Positions 33,331 to 44,526 of a stretch of 64,000 nt of DNA are shown piece by piece (the first letter of the stretch is position 1; each line of letters starts with the position of its first letter). The notes beneath the pieces are model-generated. The model ran no database searches and was not told where the DNA came from. It saw only the letters and a list, made by a program, of their open reading frames with translations. Source of the stretch: Rheum nobile. Taxonomy: Eukaryota > Streptophyta > Magnoliopsida > Caryophyllales > Polygonaceae. The translations under genes and the position numbers were made by a program. The stretch is taken from assembly GCA_027886185.1 (NCBI GenBank), contig WOAB01000761.1, positions 1,240,001 through 1,304,000 of the forward strand, written 5' to 3'.

Positions 33331-33361
33331 CTAGTAGTATATGCCCGTGCGTAGCACGGGC
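33331..33361 (-). mobile_element. Helitron 3' terminus
   Basis: Read on the minus strand, a perfect 8-bp hairpin GCCCGTGC-TAC-GCACGGGC (33343-33361) is followed after 8 bases by CTAG at 33334-33331 and then host T. A GC-rich hairpin just before a terminal CTRR, inserted at A^T, is the Helitron 3' signature. The body should extend to higher coordinates. The 5' end was not identified and no Rep/helicase ORF is visible, so its size is unknown. Confidence 0.75.
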
Positions 33362-33697
33362 ATTATTAAATTATATTAAACTTATTTTATGTGGAATTTT
33401 ATTATATATATATGAAAGAACATCCCATACAATAACAAAATATTAGGTTGTATTAAAATAGAAAATATGATAAATTATTTTTTATGATAGTATAATTAAA
33501 ACGATATAGGGTTTATTCTAATAAATGTTTATATTCAGTAGAAAAAAATGCATTTTCATACAGTTTTTAAAAATGATCATATATTATAATTTTTTATTTA
33601 AGTTTTTGTCATAAAATAAACTATTGTCAAATTATAAATTTTAGTTTGCTAATTTGATATTATAAAAAGTTCAACTCCTAATTCTTTTACACAATTT

Positions 33698-33760
33698 CTA
33701 TTTAGCGTCCCGGGTGAAATTGTTATTTCACGCCCTGTCTCGTCTGTCACGGACGAGGTT
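33698..33760. repeat. MULE left terminal inverted repeat
   Basis: About 60 bp, imperfectly complementary to the segment ending at 36790. It contains the GTCACGGACGA word, which recurs in the internal hairpin. Confidence 0.75.
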
Positions 33761-33914
33761 AACAACCATAAAATTGAATGTTATTTGTCCCCACCTAATA
33801 ACATTAACTACCCCGTCATACTCAACCATATTACGGCCAAACTAAACCCTAAACCTCAATCTCTCATTCCTTTCCATCCCACAACACTCTCTTCCATTAC
33901 TTTGAATCTTTTCC

Positions 33915-36425
33915 ATGGCAAATCATGATGATTTTTTCAACTTCAATGGTGGAGAAGATGTTTCAAGAGATTATCATGACAATGATGTATGTTTTTTAAG
34001 TTTTTACTTTACATGTTAGTAAAAGTTAAGAATTTTATGTTTCTATCTTGTGGATGTTTATATTTGTGAGTTTTTCTTTGAATAAACAAACACTTTCTTA
34101 AGGTAATTAGTTCATACTATATATTCATAAAAACTAGTAAGAATTTTATGGTTCTTTCTTGTTAATTAGTTGTGAATGTCTATTTTATGGTTATTTCTTA
34201 TGAATGACTATATGTTTGAGTTGTTACTTTACATGTTAGTTGAAGTTAGTGGTAGTTAAAAATTTATGGTTCTTTCTTGTCAACAGTTGTTGATATATAT
34301 TCATAAAAACTTCATCTTTGATTATGTTGTACTAAATAGTAAGAGATATTGTGTATAAAACTGCATGTTTGTGTATAAAACTGCAATAGGATATTTTACT
34401 AGATCGTTGCAAGTGCAAAACTTCGTTGGGTAATTGTTTTTTGAACACAAATTTGTCTAGCATGTATGGATTCATTCCATATGTCACGGACGAATTCCTT
34501 CCGTCCGTCACGCATGGATGTATTCCATACGTGACTGACAGAGACATCCACATGTGACGTATGGAATGAATCCATACGTGACGGACGAGTTTGTTTTACT
34601 TGTTTTTATGCTAACTTGTTTTTTTTTCTTCAATAGGAGGTGAACAACGGTATTAATAATATGTCCTTGAATGAATGAGATGTGTCACCACCTTCCTTTT
34701 CACTCGGGTTGTTCGGCGAAAGTTGTGCGCCTGAACAACCCCATATACCGTTGATGGATAGTTTAGCTCTTAGTGGAATTTCGTCTGTAAGGTGGCAGGC
34801 TCCACCTCAGTTTGGGTTCTCGGCATTACACACACAGCCGCAATTCAAATTTCCTACTAGAGAAGAAGTAATTTTTTCCGAAGACTATTCAGATAGGTTT
34901 ACCACGGGTGAAGTGTTCGGCTCCAGAGAAGATGCAATTAAATGGGCTAGACAAATTGCGTTTGATAATCACTTCTGCCTCACTATTGGTCGGGATAGAA
35001 ACCTTGGTGGAGGAAGCCTTCGGAAGACACAGGTGGCTTGTGAAAAAGCGGGAACTTAAATTCCTAAAGATGAAAACAGATTAAGGGAAATAACAAGGAG
35101 CAAAAAATATGGGTGCCCATTCAGATTATTGTGTCAAGAACAACCGAGAGATTCATGGAAGATCAAGGTAGTTGTTGGAATTCACAACCATGTCATTGGT
35201 GATGACTTGTACGGGCATGCATTCGCTGGGAGGATGACACCTGAGCAGAAGAAGTTGTGTAAGTCCATGGCAGAAAATCATAATAAACCATCCAAGATTG
35301 CAACAACACTGAACCAGGACCCAAACAACTGCAGTAAAATGAAGCAAGTGTACAAGGTCCGACATAGTGGGATGGAAGGAAGAACCGTGGTCCATGAATT
35401 CTTCCATAAGTGTAAGGAAAACAACTACTTCATGGAGTATAGGTCGGATCCAACGACCAATAAGATCGCTGACATTTTCTTTGCCCGTCCAGACTCCATG
35501 AAACTCCTAAAGGCATTTTCCTACGTCCTTTTGTTAGACTCCACATATAGTACAAACAAGTTAGTATAACACATCTATATGCTATATCTATTTGTTGATA
35601 TGTTTATTCATTACACAATGACACATCTACTTGTGCAGGTATGACTTGCCTTTTCTCAAAATTATAGGAGTCACGTCTACATGGAAGAACTACAATGTGG
35701 AGGGGGTGTTTCTATAGTGTGAGCAAGAAGACAACTATGTGTGGGCCGCACATCAACTTTTTGAAATGTGTAAAAAGTGTCAAGTAACACCTACATGCCT
35801 AGTGACAGATCGTGAAAAGGCCTTGATGATCGAATGTGTTAGATAGACTCTTTCCAAGTGTAAAGTCTATCCTATGTAGGCGTCATGTGAAGAAGAACAT
35901 AGAGGACCATGCTAAGAAGGAGATGAAGGATAAAAGCTTGGGTATAAGGTTTGCAAATGCATACTATAATTTATTCAAGCAAACAACTGTACCCGAGTAC
36001 GAGATGGAGTTGCGCAGAATTGAGTCGGAATGGAGGGCTTGGCCACGTCTGACTCAATATGTAAGAAACATTTGGCTGATCCCGTACAAGGAATGACTCG
36101 TGTCAGCTTGGACATATATTGTTTTCACGCTTGGAACTTCAACGACAAACAGGTTAGTGCATTGTCCAATTTGTATTGCATTCTGTATTCACTGCATTCT
36201 GTTCTCTTCATAAATTGTCTGTCACTTGCTAAATTTTCACTGCATTTTGTACTAACTATAGGGTTGAAGGAGCACACTCTAGTTTGAAAGACTTCTTGAC
36301 TACTCCACATGGTAGTCTAGACACGATATTCGGTCAATATCATTCAAAGATGGGTAACCAAGTAAAGGACATTAAGGGGACCTTCAACAAGAGTGTACAA
36401 AACATGATGACTCTTTTTTCCATTT
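33915..36425 (+). pseudogene. MULE transposase, multi-exon, decayed
   Basis: Exon 1 (33915-33986) starts MANHDDFFNFNGGEDV and has a GAT|GTATGT donor. Exon 2 starts at 34637. Exon 3 starts at 35639 after TTGTGCAG. Exon 4 (about 36263) follows CTAACTATAG. The MULE domain shows LLLDSTYSTNK (first catalytic D), LVTDREKAL (second D), ILCRRHVKKNI, and NRVEGAHSSLKDF (catalytic E). Stops at 34676-34678 (TGA), 35057-35059 (TAA), about 35717 (TAG) and 36094-36096 (TGA), and a frameshift near 35835, kill it. The C-terminal SWIM zinc finger is missing; sequence ends soon after NMMTLF. The transposase would have bound the TIRs and cut the DNA. Confidence 0.85.
34465..34576. repeat. Inverted repeat in the MULE transposase intron 1
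   Basis: 22-bp arms (34465-34486 and 34555-34576) are complementary with one mismatch around a 68-base spacer. The spacer and flanks hold further TCACGGACGA and CGTCCGTCACG words like those in the TIRs. Confidence 0.75.
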
Positions 36426-36730
36426 GAAACAACATTCAAACAAGTTCAAATCCAACATTAAACACTTAATACCCTAAAACCTAATTCATCAAAAAATTGT
36501 AAATAACATTCAATAATTTCAACACCATTAAACTACTAAGCCAAGAATAAGTATAGATTTAACTAACCTGACAAATCGTAACGGATAAATTCGATTGATA
36601 CATGACAGATCAAAAGGAAGCGAAAGTGGCGGAGGAGATCGAAAGGAGACATAGGGTGAAAGTGGCGGAGGAGACGAAGTTGCTGTATTTATATACAACA
36701 ACTTCGTCCGTGACGGACAGATAGCATGGC

Positions 36731-36790
36731 ATCCGTCCATCACGGGTGAAACAGGGCGCGAAATAGAAAATTACCCGGGGCGTGAAATAG
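36731..36790. repeat. MULE right terminal inverted repeat
   Basis: Complement of the left TIR with several mismatches. It ends CGTGAAATAG. Confidence 0.75.
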
Positions 36791-37810
36791 CAATGGCCTT
36801 CTTTTATTGTACAATAAAATAAAATTACTCCTTATTTGAAGTACATAACATAAATACTTTACTAAAATTATAAAACCATCGATATAAAGTTAAACCAATT
36901 TTTAACAAACAAAATTAAATACTTTATTCAATATTAGTCACAATTACAAACTAAATATTCAATCACAAATTGCTAATAGAATAGACCTTAAATCGTGCGT
37001 AAACAAAAAAGCAAATACACAATAATGCAAACTTATTATTTATATCATATTAAGTTTTAAACTTCATGATTCAATATATAATTGTTTGAATTAATTACAA
37101 AAGGAGCTAGTAGGGTTAATTTTTCAATGAAAGTTTTCAAATAAGACATGCATTGCATATTTCAAACAAAAAATGACTCGGATAACAACTTGAATTGGTA
37201 ATTGAATACTTACCATATCGGCCTATATATAATGGTTGTTTGAGTTCCGAAGTAAATTATTGTGGCCATTGAACAATAGAATTGATTAGCTCAAAAAAAA
37301 TACTAAGTATTTGGAATTCTAAAAGAAATGTGTTTCAATAGTTTGAATGATTTAAAGTTGGGTATTTAAACTTTGGATACGGATATTGGTAAATTGGGGG
37401 GGTGTAGTAAGACACTTTCAATCATGTTTTACATATATGATATTTTTTTTATACTATGGGATTTTTCATCATTCTTTATTAATTAATTTGTTTTTGATTT
37501 ATTTAAAATAAATTTATAAAGTATTTAGTTTAAGACACAATATAAAATACTAAACATATTAATGTTAGTGCCTTTAAAAAACATTAATATATTTTTAATG
37601 TATTTTCATTTATAAATAGAAAAACATCATGTAAACAAAAAATAATCAATCATATGTACAATTATATTTTTTCATGCCAATAGTAAATTTTAAATAAATA
37701 TTTTAAAAATACATAACACTTGACTTAAAACATAAGAAAATATAAAATAAACCTTAAATAATATAAGAACTATACTAAAATGTTAATATATCTATCTATA
37801 CTTGTACTAA
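36791..37810. other. AT-rich DNA, possible Helitron body
   Basis: No gene is supported. Composition is strongly AT-rich with many TAAAATA and TTTAATA words. It may belong to the Helitron whose 3' end is at 33331, but no 5' terminus was identified. Confidence 0.4.
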
Positions 37811-37967
37811 ACAACTTTATGGGTTGAGATCCGGTGAGGATGGGTAGGGAGGAGAGGAATGAGGACGGATGAGAGCCGCTGGATGAGAAGCAAACGAAGT
37901 GCCAAGATCGCTTTTCAAAAATTCGGCAAAAAATCGGCACGGTCGAATTATTCGTGAAAAAGACAGA

Positions 37968-38311
37968 TTCGCGTGCATACGAAGTGCAAATTTGTGTGCA
38001 TGGCAAATACATTGTTGTGTGCATGCCAAATACACTACGGTGTGCACGTGAAATTCATTTTGTGTGCATGCATAAAATGTGTGCATTCATATGGAATGAA
38101 CAAAATGTGTGCACATGAAAACACGACTGTGTGCATGCGAAGTATACTCGTAGTATTTGAAACAAGCATGTGTGTATGTGAAACAAGCATGTGTGCATGT
38201 GAAACAACGTAGGTGTGCATGAGTGCACGTGAAAATAACATGTGTGCATGCAAAAATGACTCAAAGCGCATACGAAATAACATGTGTGCATATGTATAAA
38301 AACCAACGAAA
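37968..38311. repeat. GTGTGCATG minisatellite, left part
   Basis: About 14 irregular units of roughly 20-25 bp contain GTGTGCATG followed by CGAAAT, TGAAACAA or similar. It continues at 54364, so the 16-kb LTR element inserted inside the array. ORFs on both strands are repeat-driven. Confidence 0.85.
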
Positions 38312-38316
38312 ATAAC

Positions 38317-40610
38317 TGTAACACCCCCAAATATTCCCTTGGAAAGGCAATACCGCCAGTGACCTCAGACGTTCTGTCCGATGTCACCCAAGGCTTTACC
38401 AGTTGATATAAATCATCAAACAACAATTATGATATAAAATATCATAACTTTCATTTAAACCAAAGTCTCGGAATTACAACATAATTCCAAATACAGCGGA
38501 AGACTCAATACAAACATATTTAACACAGTGGAAGTCTTTTAAATAACCAACAAAGGGTCTTGATTGCAATGATCACCCGCCAAAGATCTTAACCTGGATA
38601 AACTTATCAAAAACATCGTTTGCCTTCATAGTAGTTCTAGCCTTCACAGGACGACAACTTATCTGATGTGCCGAATCGAACGGATGACACCAGCCAACCA
38701 TGCAGAGAACAATTACGGTTGGTTAGTCTAATGAAAGACTAAGCAAGGGTACAAAGCAGAGTGGTTTGAAGTAGACGTATTAGGTTAGACTCATCGTCTC
38801 TCGAATAACAGTCGATAACGATAGTCAACCACCATACTTCTACTAGAATACATGAAAAGACATGATCAAGAGAAGATTCTGAAGACCGAGACTCACAGCA
38901 ATCAGTCCCAAAAGAAGACTCCAACGAAATGAGTCTTATCGGAAATATGACAAATGTTGGGGAACATTAATTAATCACAGAATCACAGCATCGCATACGA
39001 GAGATTTAAATGTTAAGACGAGTTTTCCTAGTTGCACTATCGACTAGCTGCACTACTCACCCAAGGGTATATTAATTATGTGCGACAACGGCACGTATCT
39101 TATTTAATTCCAAAACGATCATCACGTTATAAGCTTTTAAATCTCCCCACAAGAGATATCGGATCTCCCCACAAGAGATATCAGATCTCCTCACAAGAGA
39201 TATCGGATCTCCTCACAAGAGATACCAGAGGGAATAAATCCCAAAAGATTTGGAACTAGCTAAGTGCACCACCCTGAGTAAGGGCATGGTCATGACCTGA
39301 GAGAGTACTGGGGAAGAATCCACCAAGTACTAGTTATAAAGAAACAGCTAAACCCCCACAAGGTACATAGTGTTCCTACGAATACTCGTGCTAACTAAAC
39401 AGTTCAACACAGTAATAATCCACATCAAAGCCATTGCGGCCAATAACAGATATAATAGCATTGTTCTAACAGATATAATAACAGATATATACAACCTATC
39501 GTAATATCTGTATTTAATCATATCAAAATATATATAATAGCGTTGTTCTAATAGATATACAACCTATTATAATATCTCCTTTTTAAAATCACAAACAGTT
39601 ATCAAAACTGTTTCCAACGAAAATAGTAAATCATCCCAAATTAATTAACAACTAAACAATTGATAATTAATTGAAATACGGAATGATGAACAAGAGCGAA
39701 CCGCCACTTGCCTAGAGTAGATTCGGCGATGAATCTAGACGAGACGACTACTGATGATATCCTTTCCGAGGATATGGCCTAAGTTTCAGATGACTCCAAC
39801 AGATTTACGAGTCCACACGCGATCCAGCAGATCACGTTCTAACGCTCGATCGATCTCGGGTCAAATCTGGACGGAATGGAACTTGGGCTTCTCGGCCCAA
39901 CAACAAAGCTGATATTAATTTTGGGGGGGGGGGGGGTCCCACTACCTTCTTCTTCTTCCCCGAACAACAACAACAACGAACAGGGACAACAACGGCAACA
40001 ACCACGCGGGGCTTCGCCGGGGCTTCTCGACGCCGGAGATCTGACGCCAGGGATGGAGCCGCGCCGGGGAGGAGGAGCAGCACCACAGCGGTGGCTCGGA
40101 CAACAACACAACAACGCCCAGGAGCTCGCACAGGGCTCGGCGGAGGAGGAAACGTGGACAGGGGAGCTCATGAGAGGAACAAGAGAAAGACGAGAGGAGC
40201 AGGGGAGAGACGAGAGGGAGATATGAGATGGGTATCTTCTACCCTTCATCCCCACCACCTTATATGGCCCAAGAAGGGGGCAAAGGTCCGACAACTCCCT
40301 CTGCAGGGGACCGGCCAATTTGCAAGTGGAGAGCCAAGTTGCATGCAACAGGGATAAGAATTCGGGAAGATAAGATTGCACAGGGAGGATAAGATTGGTA
40401 TGGGTTTTAAACCCCGGAAATTATATGTTTGTATCCAAACAAATATCCTAAGTTCCGAAAATACATCAAATGTATTTTATACCACTCAGGAAATTATTTT
40501 AAAGATCATGAATTTTACTGAAAATCTAAACTCCACTGAAAGCGAAAAATTATTGAACGAAGGATGGGAAAATTACCCAAATACCCTTACTAAAATTAAG
40601 GGGTATTACA
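38317..40610 (-). repeat. 3' LTR of the 16-kb element (left)
   Basis: 2294 bp. It contains a 22-bp tandem array (39139-39228) and a run of about 13 G at 39925-39937 where the other LTR reads GGAGGGG. Confidence 0.92.
39139..39228. repeat. 22-bp tandem repeat in LTR, four units
   Basis: Units read GATCTCCCCACAAGAGATAT plus CG or similar. GATCTC and GAGATA-type halves make each unit weakly self-complementary. The same array occurs in the right LTR at about 52918-53007. Confidence 0.88.
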
Positions 40611-41655
40611 TTACTACCCCCTTAAGAAAATTTTCGATCCCGAAACTTGCATTAAACTAATGAGGAACCTGCCTCAACATCAACTTTACTATCTGAACTT
40701 AATATCCTTAATCATAACCGGCCTTATGCCATCTCTAACTTAAAATCCTTACAAGAATAATTTAACACATCTCTTTAAACAATCTCTAACTCAAATCCTT
40801 TCGGTAATGACTTAACTTATTCCTTAAGTCACTTTATAACTTAAACTTTTAAGATTCCTTAACTTTCTCCAAGAATAATCATAACATCTTATTCCTACGT
40901 TCCTCGAAACGAATCACATACGATACTACTCCTATTTCCTCCAAGAGAGTGATACCATAAGCTTTATAGATGACATACTCACAAGATGTCAATCCTTGAC
41001 AATTCCCAAGAGTCCTAACTCTCATCCTCTGGAAATTCCACTTATCGAGTCCAACGACTCGTACTATCTTAAATAACTTATTTCTAACTTAAAATCCTTA
41101 TATTACTCAAAGATATTCATAAATGAATACTTTAGGCATCAGACTCTTCTAGCCTTGCCTTACGAGGTCTTCATCTGGGTCCTCATCGGAAGTTCCCTCT
41201 GGATCTTCCCTCGGATCTTCCCCTTCTCGAGGATCTTCCTCAGGGTTTTCATCTGGATCTTCCTCTTCCTAAGGATCTTCCGTAGGATCTTCCTTCTCTC
41301 GAGGATCTTCCTCCGGATCTTCCTTCTTTTGAGGATCTTCCTCGGGATCTCCCCTAGGATTTTCCTCTCCTTGAGGATCTTCCTTAGGATTTTCCTTGGG
41401 ATTTTCCTTAGAGTTCCCTTGGAAATCGCTTCCATTTAAACGTCGTTATTACAATATCCTGTTGGCCTACCTTAACGGCTCAGCGAGCTCTACCCTAGGT
41501 TCGTCCCACGAATTCTCATACGGAGGCAAATCCCGACTGCATCGAGCATTAATCCTTCGTATTCGTTTTCTCAACAATGAATGTCAACGCCTATGACATC
41601 ATACTTAGACATCAAAACTCCTAAGAGTGATTCCTTAATTATCCCATATATCAAT
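40611..41655 (-). other. Internal region beside the 3' LTR of the 16-kb element
   Basis: No recognisable retroelement domain. It contains a minisatellite at 41170-41430. The remainder is AT-rich with many CTTAAC and TCCTT words. Confidence 0.5.
41170..41430 (-). repeat. GGATCTTCC minisatellite, acidic coding potential
   Basis: About 14 degenerate units of 15-21 bp contain GGATCTTCCTC or GGATTTTCC. On the minus strand one frame reads EDPEEDP-type acidic repeats and another a Lys/Ile-rich frame. The acidic frame may be a relic of a gag or pol tail; neither frame is supported as a gene. Confidence 0.7.
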
Positions 41656-42327
41656 TGTTGGGCCTGACGTCCCCTGGGAAGGTGGATCGAGCAAGACAAG
41701 CCCAGGCCCACGACGGATCGGAAGAACAGAAGAGAAACCCAGAGAAGGCGACGAGGCTTCTCCAATCGAACGTCCTCCGACAAGATCGCGAAGATCCCGC
41801 CAAGCATTAAATGCCAGGATTGATCAACGGTCACAACATTTACACAACACCATAATAGCAGCAATTAGTGATAGAATCTCCGTAATTAAATCCCGGCGTT
41901 GAAGATAAGGATGGGATCGAAATATAACGGTCAGAGGCACGAAGAACTTACCATATATGGACGAAGAGGAAGATAATAGGGGGACGGATACAAGCATGTT
42001 ACACACTCAAGCATTCTCGTTCAGAAACAAAACAGAACAACACTTTCACTGCCCGTCTAGCTCTCCAGCAATCACCCCCGCTTATTCGCCACCGGTCGCA
42101 ACCTAAGAATTACCGGTCGAATCCAATAAGATCACTCTGCCTTATTACGATAAGTTGTATCTCGATTCAATCCGATCAATATATTATCTAATAAAATCAT
42201 TTCGCTATTCTGCATTTGCTCTTTGCTTGTCTATTATCTATTTGGTTTGGATTGTTTTCCATCACCCGATCGACTAGTTACCCCGTCTAAGGCGATTTGG
42301 GTCGTCCGATCTTTTCGCCCTAAAACA
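41656..42327 (+). repeat. Tat-like 5' LTR
   Basis: TGTTGGGCCTGACGTCCCC start, CGCCCTAAAACA end, 672 bp. Confidence 0.93.
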
Positions 42328-42330
42328 ATT

Positions 42331-42348
42331 TGGCGCCCACCGTGGGGC
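42331..42348 (+). promoter_or_regulatory. Tat-like primer binding site
   Basis: TGGCGCCCACCGTGGGGC lies three bases after the 5' LTR, as in many plant Tat-group elements. Confidence 0.85.
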
Positions 42349-42382
42349 AACTTGCCGATCATCCTTCCGAAACTTTCCAACC

Positions 42383-44526
42383 ATGACTATCGACCCATCT
42401 ACCAACACCGAAGAACCACGTCTCGAAGACGAAACCCAAACTCCAGGGGACCCAACCGAAAACCCTACTCCAACCCAGTTCCAAGAACTTTCTCAAAAAA
42501 TGGCCGCCCTCCAAGAGGAACTAGCCCAGCAGCGCCAAAAAACCGAATCTCTCGCCGCCTTGTCAACCCAATCTGAAGCCGAGATCGCACAACTAACCCG
42601 TGAAAATGAGTCTCTTAAGGCGCAGGTACAATCAATGGCTTCGGGATCTAGGAGTATGCCCATCCACAGCAACGTCCGAACACGCCTCGACATGGACAAC
42701 GTCGAGCCAACGCCCCCGAGCGTGCGACGATCCGGATACGCAGAGGGTACATCTCGAACTCCTATTACCAATCCGTTTTTGACTAACCATGTCACTTTTT
42801 CCACACCGATCGGGTCGGCAGGGGCCCGAATCGACGAACCACAGGTTACCATTCCACCAGACGTCTTGGCTCTCTTCCAGCAGACGCTCGACCAACACAT
42901 GAAGACGATCGACGATCGCTTCAACAGGCTTCCAGGAGTCCCGCAGCCAATCGAGAGGGAAGCGACCGGCGGATTCGAAGAATCCCCGTTCATTGAAGAA
43001 ATCGCCAGGGTTGAGATCCCCAAGAAGTTTCATCTTCCCAGCATGGCGACATTCGACGGCACCAGCGACCCGGATGACCATATTTCTATATAAACAAAAG
43101 TTAATGGCTGCATCTGTTTCAAGGGAGAACCGCGAGGCCGTCATGTGCAAAAGCTTTGGCACGACACTCGCAGGTTCCGCACTAACTTGGTTTATGCGTT
43201 TGCCTCAGGGAACGATTGCATCGTTTGCGAATCTGGTCAACTCCTTCAAAAGTCAATTTGCTAGTAGTCGGAGGCTCGAAAAGCAGTCGAGTGACCTCTA
43301 CCGAGTCACACAAAGGTATAACGAACCTCTCAGGAATTATCTCAACAGGTACAATAAGGAGAAAGTGGCGATCCCCCACTGCGACGTCACAACCTCCATC
43401 GAAGCCTTCAGACAAGGTCTGATCAAAGACAGCAACCTTTACGACGAGATTACCAAGTACCCATGCAAAAGCTTCGAAGATGTCCAGGCCAAGACCATGG
43501 CCGAGGTAAGATTGGAAGAGGACCGTGAGTCGCGAAAAGCCTCACGCGGGCCCGATCCGTCTGATCGTAAAAATCTCTCCGACAACCGTAGAGACAGACG
43601 TCCACATCCCTACTCTCGTAATCGAAAGAGTTGAGTCAGGTAAACTCTTTCCAAGACAGGTCCCAGGACTGGAGAGACATTCCGGCGTTGCCTCCCAGGA
43701 TCCAATCTTACAACTTCAACGTTTCCGTGTCGGAGCTCGTCAAGAGTTTCGACAAATATGGAAAGGAAGTAAGATGGCCCCGAAAGAGTGACCGATCGGA
43801 CGTCAAGAAAGACATGAGCCGATGGTGCGAATTCCATGGCGATCATGGTCATTCGACCAACGAATGCATCGCCCTACGAAAGGAAGTCGCAAGACTGCTC
43901 GCACAGGGGCTCCTGCGTAACGTAATCTCGGAGCGGGCAAAAACCACCATGGAACGACGAGACCAGGTAAAACAAAACAAACCTCCATCCCCCGTCCATA
44001 CAAAAGTTGTCAATACTATTTCAGGTGGATCGGACGTATGTGGGAACACATACTCCGCGGCTAAGCGACACGCAAAGGAAAGCAAGGGCAACAAGCCCGA
44101 GGCGTCAGAATTAAGGCCAAGGAAGATCTCCAACCTTCCGACAGTCACGTTCGACGAGTTCGATTCCGACGGATCGGACGGTCACCACGATGGTCTGGTA
44201 ATCTCTTTGTCTATTGGTAATTGCTTAATACGAAGGGTACTAATCGATACAGGGAGTTCAACCAATCTTTTGACCCTCGACGCTCTTAAAGAAATGGGTC
44301 TAGTTGAAAATGACCTAATCAAAAAGTCGACCCCACTGGTCGGGTTCAGCGGTGAGGTTAAACATACGACTGGTGAAATCATTCTAACCACATACACTGG
44401 AGGAATCAACCAACAGGTGAAATTCTTGATCCTAGATTGTCCATCTCCCTATAATTGTATTCTTGGCAGGCCATGGATACACGCTATGAGAGCGGTACCC
44501 TCGACGTATCATCAAGTTTCCCACTG
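42383..44526 (+). pseudogene. Tat-like gag-protease, two frameshifts
   Basis: ATG 42383 opens a frame with a coiled-coil-like region (ALQEELAQQRQKTESLAAL), then a linker and the start of the gag core (FDGTSDPDDHISI). A one-base deletion near 43092 moves the core to another frame (LTWFMRLPQGTIASFANL, LNRYNKEKVAIPHCD). A second shift near 43630 returns it. The rest reads through CEFHGDHGHSTNEC, a gag zinc-finger-like motif, and the protease (VLIDTGSSTNLLTL, then CILGRPWIHAM). A frameshift near 44505 ends the frame at 44527. Gag forms the particle and the protease cleaves the polyprotein; the gene is not functional now. Confidence 0.88.

Larger units (their letters stand above)
33698..36790 (+). 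mobile_element. MULE (Mutator-like) transposon
   Basis: The ends form a long imperfect inverted repeat. CTATTTAGCGTCCCGGGTGA on the left matches CTATTTCACGCCCCGGGTAA on the right, and the match continues through TATTTCACGCCCTG / TATTTCGCGCCCTG to CGTCACGGACGA-type words. The enclosed gene is a MULE transposase. No clean 9-bp target duplication was found. It lies to the right of the Helitron 3' terminus and may be nested in that Helitron. Confidence 0.82.

Noticed and set aside
39139..39228. 22-bp direct repeats resembling a CRISPR array
   Set aside because: Head-to-tail repeats with no unique spacers, inside an LTR in plant DNA.
39839..40381. Minus-strand ORF of 180 residues in the LTR and its twin at 53602-54129
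   Set aside because: Both lie inside LTRs of the same element, differ by indels that shift the frame and contain no domain; likely untranslated LTR sequence.
41160..41439. Lys/Ile-rich minus ORF and Phe/Leu/Arg-rich plus ORF
   Set aside because: Products of the GGATCTTCC minisatellite; no family motif.
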